Shown one piece after another: positions 58,572-64,000 of a stretch of DNA of 64,000 nt. Within the stretch, counting starts at the first letter, position 1, and each line of letters opens with the position of its first letter. The notes beneath the pieces are model-generated. The model saw only the letters and a program-made list of their open reading frames with translations. It did no database searches and was not told the origin of the DNA. This stretch comes from Tuctoria greenei (taxonomy: Eukaryota; Streptophyta; Magnoliopsida; Poales; Poaceae): contig JAYESD010000002.1 in assembly GCA_036927565.1 (NCBI GenBank), forward strand, positions 139,383,167-139,447,166, in the 5' to 3' direction. A program made the position numbers and the translations under genes.

Positions 58572-59450
58572 TTACATGATGAACAACTTCTTACGGAGGT
58601 AGTGGATCTCTTCCATGGCTTCAGAATAGCGATCTCCCAAATTCACTAATACTTCCTGAGATCTATCAATGGCAAGAGAACTGATTTGAGCTCCATCTTG
58701 CGGTCTTAAGACTTCCCTTGTTCCCTTCTTACATTGCGGGTGCAGAGCAAAACTAGTACCTCCAACTTGCTCTCGGTAGATGTGGCACAATCTAGTAAGT
58801 GCATCCCAAGCAACATCATCAATAGATTTCTCTCTGGTGTTTCTCCATGTGGATGCAAAGTGTCGGGTGACTACCTCATCTTTGGAAAGAATAGTAACTT
58901 GAGCCCTCCATTCTTCACGTCCATGGTGAGGAATCCTCTTGACATAATATTCCGTGTGCATTTTGCATAAATCAAGGAACTCCTTCAATTGCTTAGCTGC
59001 AAATCCTCCATTAGTGCCGTTGGAACGGAATTCTTGGCCATCACGGTACACTAGGCATTTGTCCTCCTTTCTGGCTTCACTGGGCTGTGATGCATTCCTT
59101 TGGGCTTTGGGTACTTCTTCTTGTGCAGCGGGTTCCTCCTCTCCCCGCGGTACCTCCTCATCTTGGGCTTCATCTTTATTCTCCTCATGTGCTTCACCTT
59201 CCTCTTTCTCACTATTATAGAATTCCACCATCTCAGGGTCTTCTTCCTCTTCATCATCATAGGGTTCCACAATCTCAGGGTCTTCCTCCGTCATCATGGT
59301 AGAGTGTTCATGCTCAACTTCCTTTGAGGGAGAACTCACTTCTTTCTCCTTTTGGGCTGGTTCCATTTGCGGCCTTTCGCGAGGCCTAAGCTTCCTTCCT
59401 AGGGGTGGCAAACGAACTCTCTTGCGGCCTATCATTTTGGTGTGAGCCAT
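58572..59450 (-). CDS. Extra ORF of G1 upstream of gag; acidic protein with dsRNA-binding-like segment
   Basis: A 292-codon frame without stops, sense to the element, starting 270 bases after the primer site and ending about 460 bases before gag. Residues 9-27 are basic (RKRVRLPPLGRKLRPRERP), 54-116 are strongly acidic, and 152-224 form a compact part: AKQLKEFLDLCKMHTEYYVK, then HHGREEWRAQVTI, then TREKSIDDVAWDALTRL. The last part resembles the order of a double-stranded-RNA-binding domain (alpha, three beta strands, KxAxxxAxxxAL helix), but the Lys-Lys of the RNA-binding helix is not conserved. Residues 266-290 could be a short coiled coil. Similar proteins are predicted near gypsy elements in grasses (recollection). 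Function unknown. Intact here while gag-pol is broken. Confidence 0.75.
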   Translation of the reverse strand: MAHTKMIGRKRVRLPPLGRKLRPRERPQMEPAQKEKEVSSPSKEVEHEHSTMMTEEDPEIVEPYDDEEEEDPEMVEFYNSEKEEGEAHEENKDEAQDEEVPRGEEEPAAQEEVPKAQRNASQPSEARKEDKCLVYRDGQEFRSNGTNGGFAAKQLKEFLDLCKMHTEYYVKRIPHHGREEWRAQVTILSKDEVVTRHFASTWRNTREKSIDDVAWDALTRLCHIYREQVGGTSFALHPQCKKGTREVLRPQDGAQISSLAIDRSQEVLVNLGDRYSEAMEEIHYLRKKLFIM

Positions 59451-59719
59451 CTACAAGAAAACATGAGAAAAATAGAGGAAAACATAAATATCAGTTCCGA
59501 AATTGCAACAGCCATAAATTAAGATGATAGGATGTGCATTTGTTCAAAAAGATGGAAAAGTGGCAAAAATTGTAGCAGCACCAAAAAGCACAAATTTTCC
59601 ACATTATATAGCTAGTGGAAGGCAAAATAATGCAAAGCAGGCTAATTTTGAAGAGGAAAGAAGTCCTAAGTGACTTTTGGTGTCCATGCTACCTAGGCTT
59701 GCGTCCTACGGTCAAACAC

Positions 59720-59732
59720 GGCTCTGATACCA
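59720..59732 (-). other. G1 primer binding site, initiator-tRNA-Met
   Basis: Minus strand TGGTATCAGAGCC, exact, three bases from the LTR end (TGTCACA-AGT-TGGTATC). Confidence 0.92.
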
Positions 59733-59735
59733 ACT

Positions 59736-61866
59736 TGTGACACCCGGTCCAGAAAATGAACCAAGCGTGATGCATATGTCTGCTCGGGATGTTTAACACA
59801 CATACACAAGTGATTCACAAATGATAAACAGATAAAACCATGTCTCGAATAATAGTACTAATAATAGTATCTGATTACAAACCAAATAGTCTCGAATACA
59901 AGCTCTAAACAACTGCAGTGGAAAACTCTAAACACTAAAAACTTCGAACTCCACAGGCAAGCTTGATGGTAACACGCACGCCTAGAACTCCTCAAAAACC
60001 TCTTGGTACTCCACATTGTCGCCTGCGTCTGAATTGTTGGGGGGATAGCAAGGGTGAGCACATGTTGTACTCAGCAGGTGTGGAAAAGTATGACATGTAG
60101 CTTAAACAAAGAATGATAATTGAATGGGCTAGTTGGATAAAAGTACATTCAAAACAATAGAAAATGCAATAATATTATCATTAAGTGTGGTCCTTCCCAA
60201 ACCCAATTGAGTATAGCGAGGCAAAAGTGTAAAACTCCCTTACTGACTCTCTACATTGTTTTCAAGCGACACGGGTGGTCATACAAGTCTAGTAAACTCT
60301 TATAATTGGGCTTTCCCATCAATTGACACAAGCTTGCAATTTTGCAAATAAAACATTTAAAAAACTAGACCAAAATAATCAAGAACACTTGCCTTGCTCT
60401 TGAGCTTGGTTTGGATCGAAGGCTTCAAAGTTCTGGTTCTGCAGGTCCCCGAAAGCACTCACTACAGTGTTGCCTTCTATTCCGAGCGACAAACATGCAA
60501 AACAAACATTACAATAAAAAATGCTCATATATTACTCAATATGCCATGATATGCTTGATTAGTGCAATTGTGAGGTAAAACTTGTTAATGAGTTGCTATT
60601 AATGTTTACTAACTGGTTACAGTGGTTTCTAACACGTTTGAACAAGTTTAGAATTGATTTGAGTCAATTTCGATTCAATTCAGCACAATACAAATTCAGA
60701 GGCCGGAGAAGTCCGGTATCATGGCCGGACTAGTCCACCCTGATGAGAACTACAAAATAGGGTTTTCCTTATCAGCGAGGATTTGGGTAAATTTCTCGTG
60801 GGAAAGTGGTAGTTTAGAATTGATTTGAGTCAATTTCGATTCAATTCAGCACAATACAAATTCAGAGGCCGGAGAAGTCCGGTATCATGGCCGGACTAGT
60901 CCACCCTGATGAGAACTACAAATTAGGGTTTTCCTTATCAGCGAGGATTTGGGTAAATTTCTCGTGGGAAAGTGGATGTAAAGGGTGTACCACGTATTTG
61001 GAGATCCAAAGATCAAGAATTTGGTAAACTTGAGTCTTGACGATCTAGGGTTGGTGGATATGAGTTGATGAAGATTTGGTGATGAAGAACTTCAATTGTC
61101 GAAAAGTTGATGAAGATTGATCTTGATTGATCCTTCTCCCTCTTCTCCCCCTCCTCCTTGTTTCTGGACTCCTTCTTGACGTTGGCGGAAGGCAAATGGT
61201 GGCAGCAAGGGTTTTCAATGGTGATGGAGAGGTGTGAGGTATTGGGTTGCTTTTATAGGGGTGGAGGGGTAGGGTTTTGCGGTGAATTCCAAGTGGTTTT
61301 CGGTGGGGGGCGAGTAGGGGCCGAGGTGGGGTCCACTTGGGCTCCTCTGGGGATGGGCACGAAGTTTTTGGGCCCAATTAAGGCAATTACCCAATAATCA
61401 ATCATGGAAGAATAATAGAATTCGAGTGGAATTCAGCAGCCCAGACTAGTCCGCAATTAGGACTGGACAAGTCCATTTTCGAACAGAGACTATTTCGGAC
61501 AAGTCCAGTGTACTGGGCCGGACAAGTTCGGGGTGGCTAGAAAAGATTGATCCAGACTGAAATTTAGATAAGATCAGACTAGTACGCTAAAAACCGGACA
61601 AGTCCGGAAAAACATCAGAACCTCAAATGGACTAGTCCGTACATTGTGCGGGACAAGTCTAGGCTCTAAAGAAGACTGAATTTCTTGAATACAAAGGGAG
61701 TACCGCAATAGTCCAGTATTATGGCCGGATAAGTCCGCACCCTGACAGACTTAAATTCCTCATTAGACCTAAATTCATTTTAATCAAGTTCCTTTGAAAG
61801 TTGTTTTATATTAAACATGTATGAAGATGGATGCAATGCATTATGCATGAAAATGAGGGTGTTACA
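59736..61866 (-). mobile_element. G1 5' LTR (2.13 kb)
   Basis: Plus strand TGTGACACC to GGTGTTACA, matching the 3' LTR apart from point changes and a 166-bp tandem duplication at 60646-60976. A minus-strand TATA-like TATAAAAGC lies at 61249-61257. The GGACAAGTCC repeats lie at 60690-60740 and 61440-61740. Confidence 0.9.
60646..60976. repeat. 166-bp tandem duplication inside the G1 5' LTR
   Basis: GTTTAGAATTGATTTGAGTC starts at 60646 and again at 60812. The two units are nearly identical (ACAAAATAGG against ACAAATTAGG is one of few differences). The 3' LTR and the LTR at 2826 have one copy, so the duplication postdates insertion or occurred in one LTR only. Confidence 0.92.
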
Positions 61867-61981
61867 TACATCTCCTAGGCAGAAGGGACATACGGTGTTG
61901 CTCTCCCAAACCCTCTCCTGTCCATTCATGCATCAGGATCCAAGCAAAATTTATTACTTAGGGTTTTGCCTCGGCTCTCAA
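61867..61981 (-). pseudogene. Continuation of LINE copy 1 beyond G1
   Basis: Minus-strand reading WESNTVCPFCLGDV, which joins the VESIWHLFMKC seen at 51.69 kb across the G1 insertion to give the expected Cys-rich spacing of the LINE zinc motif. It ends where a CACTA terminus begins at 61982. Confidence 0.75.
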
Positions 61982-62460
61982 CACTACAAGAAAGCGACAA
62001 ATTTACGACGACTGAAATAATTTACGATGGCAATTAGTCAGGTCGTCGTAGATAAACTAATTTACGACCACCAAAATCAGCTGTCATAAACAACGACCTT
62101 ATTTACGTCGGTTTACCTAAGCTGTCGGAAACAAGGTCATTATTTATGATGGCTAGTAATGTCATCGCAAATAAGTCTCTTATTTATGACGATCGTTGAT
62201 GTAGCCATCGTAAATTACCTAGCCATCGCAAATCTTGGCCTAATACAGGGCCCAACGGCCCACACCTCTCTCGCTCTCTCTAACTTCTCTAACCCTAGCG
62301 CTCGAGAAAACCGCACCACCGCCACCTCAACCGCCATCGCCGTCGGGCCACACCATCACCACCTGGCCACCCCGCCTTCTAGCCCTGCCGTCGTCACCCC
62401 GCCTCATTCCCAAAAGGGCAGACGTTCTACCTCTTTGCATTATTCTCTCTATTCCCAAAA
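61982..62460 (+). mobile_element. CACTA-3: left terminus fragment of a CACTA element
   Basis: Begins CACTACAAGAAAGCGACAAA, a standard CACTA end. It is followed by subterminal repeats ATTTACGACG, TTTACGATGG and CCATCGTAAAT up to about 62235, then a C-rich stretch. No matching right end is visible before the LINE copy 2 at about 62480, so it is truncated. The Ala/Pro-rich frame at 62159-62479 is not a gene. Confidence 0.75.
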
Positions 62461-62479
62461 TTTTTTAATTTTTAGTTAA

Positions 62480-62850
62480 TAAAATAAAATGTGATAAATT
62501 TTTTGTGATGAATGGAATATAAAAGAAGAAAAGGTTGGTACTGAGAAAAAAAGAGGGTTACAAAAGGTAGGTTGTGCTACCTAAAATAGAAAAAAATATG
62601 TACAGGATAGCGCTTCAAGCCGAGGCTAGTCCGAGGTGGTACTTGCAAGCGCCCTTCTAGGGGACGTATGGAAGACATCGAACTCCTTAGCCAGTGCTGC
62701 TACATGCGTGAATTTCCTTTCTTTTCCAAGATTTTTCCGTTCCTTTCTTTCCATATGTTCCACCAAAAATAATAGAAGAGACCCATCAACTTCCTTTTTC
62801 TGTGATTCTCCAATTCTGCTTGTGTTGCAATCATGCAATCTGCAACATGA
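62480..62850 (-). pseudogene. LINE 3' end, copy 2, with empty Stowaway site
   Basis: Minus-strand reading IATQAELENHRKRKLMGLFY, YFWWNIWKERNGKILEKKG, then HVAALAKEFDVFHTS in another frame. The same LINE family as copy 1, collinear from the AT-rich 3' end. At 62601 it has a single TA where copy 1 carries the Stowaway MITE. It is interrupted at about 62850 by an inverted-repeat element and resumes near 63870. Confidence 0.75.
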
Positions 62851-63866
62851 TGTAAACAGCGCCCTGTACAACACCTCTCCCGATTTGCGACACCTGTCCA
62901 CAACACTAATCTTGAAGCGACAAAGCGACGGACGGGAACAAAGCGGCTGTTTTCTTCCGGCTCGTACGAGTCGGCTCGGGCCTCATATCTCTTTCCCGAT
63001 GACTGCTTCGTTCTTCACAGCCGTACTCTAGCCACCGCGCCGCCGTCCTCTCACCACCGCGCCGCCGTCCTCACGCCGCCGCGCGGCCGTCTTACCACCA
63101 CTGCGCTGCCGTCCTTCCGCCGCCGTCCTTCCGCCACCGCGCTGCCGTCCTCCTGCGGTCGAAGGAGACATTTCTCGGAGTCTGAAATGCAGCGGCTGAG
63201 ACGGCGCCATTGCTCGGGGCAGCTCCTCGTCGAGGCAGCAGCAGCTACGTGCCATCGAGTTCGCCTGAGACATAAGTTCCTGTTTCATCTTTTTGAGAGT
63301 TCGTAGGACGCATAAATGTGATGCCATCTGCTGCTTCTGAATGAGTTGGACTTCTTTTCCAGCAATGAATGTGAAGCAAACATCCACTTCAATGATTTGA
63401 TTATTTTTCATAGGTTTTATCCGATTCCAGATCTGCGAACTGAGACTGTTTCTCAGTCTGTTAAAACTTAAAAGACGCCTTTTTTGAAGTTCTTGCAGTT
63501 TCGGATCCTCCAAATACGACCCTACAAGTACATCCATTCTCTCACCTGCAGATACATTCCAGGATCGACCATTTCAACTACTGGAGCTCTGATAGACTGA
63601 TCCTGCGCCGGGAAGATGATGATGCAGAGAATTTTAATCCGGTCGCCGGCGCCGGGAATAATAATACGTACGCATTTTATGGGCAGCGGCGGCGATTTGT
63701 TGAGGCCCGAGCCGACTCATATGTGGAGCCGGAATAAAACAAAAACAGCCGGGCAGGTTTCGCTTACGTATGAGCCAGCAGTCGGAAGAAACTCGTTTGT
63801 TCCTGTCGCTTCAAGATTCGTGCTTGTGGACAGGAATCGGGAGAGGTGTTGTACAGTGGGCTGTTT
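62851..63866. mobile_element. Inverted-repeat (MULE-like / foldback) element inside LINE copy 2, about 1.0 kb
   Basis: Terminal arms match in inverse orientation: TGTACAACACCTCTCCCGAT (62867) against ATCGGGAGAGGTGTTGTACA (63837), AATCTTGAAGCGACA (62909) against TGTCGCTTCAAGATT (63805), and GAGTCGGCTCGGGCCTCA (62968) against TGAGGCCCGAGCCGACTC (63701). Arms are about 140-170 bp, a size seen in Mutator-like elements. The interior holds GC-rich CCGCCGTCC repeats (63020-63160) and a minus-strand open frame (63537-63028) with no family I recognise. A clear 9-bp target duplication was not found. Confidence 0.65.
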
Positions 63867-63869
63867 GCG

Positions 63870-64000
63870 TCATGGTGCAGAGAATTTCCTTCCCTACTAG
63901 ACTTACAATAGCCAGCGGTTAAGGTTCAGCCCCCTGATGCCAACTCGTGGTCGGTGGTCATGCCCAAGACCTTCTCCGTATATTGGCACTTGATGAATAA
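63870..64000 (-). pseudogene. LINE copy 2 continued, runs off window end
   Basis: Collinear with 51565-51690 of copy 1 (for example GGTTCAGCCCCCTGATGCCA in both, and CACTTGATGAATAA against CACTTCATGAATAA). It shows that the 1-kb inverted-repeat element interrupts this LINE. Confidence 0.8.

Larger units (their letters stand above)
51694..61866 (-). mobile_element. Complete G1 chromovirus-type Ty3/gypsy element, 10.17 kb
   Basis: Two LTRs (51694-53644 and 59736-61866), polypurine tract, gag, protease, RT, RNase H, integrase with chromodomain-like tail, an additional open frame upstream of gag, and primer site, all minus strand. Flanks are GACAT (51689-51693) and TACAT (61867-61871), a 4-of-5 match for a target duplication. 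It is inserted in the zinc-finger part of a LINE. Gag-pol is decayed. Confidence 0.9.

Noticed and set aside
62159..62479. 106-codon frame with His/Pro-rich end
   Set aside because: Lies across CACTA-3 subterminal repeats and a C-rich stretch; no recognisable domain.
63028..63537. 170-codon minus-strand frame as a host gene
   Set aside because: It sits inside an inverted-repeat element and ends in CCGCCGTCC repeats. No domain identified, so it is not reported as a CDS but flagged as a possible captured fragment.

Overview
The window is plant nuclear DNA, almost certainly from a grass. The evidence is the families present: Sirevirus-type Copia, Tekay/Del chromovirus, Athila-like and Tat-like gypsy elements, CACTA (En/Spm) transposons with TNP2 and Ptta-type genes, a Stowaway MITE and LINE 3' ends. 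Codon use, short introns and CG-to-TG decay fit as well. I see no convincing host gene, no tRNA or rRNA gene and no CRISPR array. Essentially everything is a transposable element, in several nested layers.

Layout. 1-1990: minus-strand Copia gag start, primer site and LTR. 1991-5335: broken minus-strand Ty3/gypsy chromovirus (called G1 here) arranged pol remnant, LTR, pol remnant. 5340-8059: 3' part of a Tekay-type LTR. 8061-10660: minus-strand Athila-like gag, primer site and LTR. 10661-20601: full-length plus-strand Sirevirus-like Copia with exact 5-bp target duplication (ATATT). 20607-23640: Tat-like gypsy gag-pro-RT remnant (Tat A). 23641-28250: second, internally deleted Tat-like element (Tat B) with LTR, protease fused to integrase, and a 3' region of 70-bp tandem repeats. 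28597-38872: Tekay integrase end plus a roughly 4.3-kb LTR, split at 30660-35907 by a CACTA element (CACTA-1) with 3-bp target duplication GAG. 38873-50423: a large CACTA element (CACTA-2) with divergent genes and a 3' inverted repeat holding four pieces of an SNF2 helicase gene. 50424-64000: LINE remnants, a Stowaway MITE, the full G1 element at 51694-61866, a third CACTA end, and an inverted-repeat element.

How the parts relate. CACTA-2 is oldest in its stack: the Tekay LTR cuts into its Ptta-type gene, and CACTA-1 later landed in that LTR. G1 landed in the zinc-finger coding part of a LINE; a paralogous LINE segment at 62.5 kb supplies the empty site for the Stowaway MITE. Nearly all gag-pol reading frames carry stops and frameshifts. 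The clearest exception is a 292-codon open frame at 58572-59450 between the G1 primer site and gag.

Most promising signals: (1) the CACTA-2 inverted repeat with fragments of a CLSY/DRD1-type SNF2 remodeller, a class that acts in RNA-directed DNA methylation; (2) the extra G1 open frame, with a segment resembling a double-stranded-RNA-binding domain; (3) the paired divergent promoters of CACTA-2 around a hairpin-rich triplicated spacer; (4) one palindromic motif (GGACTAGTCC/GGACAAGTCC) amplified in LTRs of two unrelated retrotransposon families. All functional statements about these are inference from sequence.
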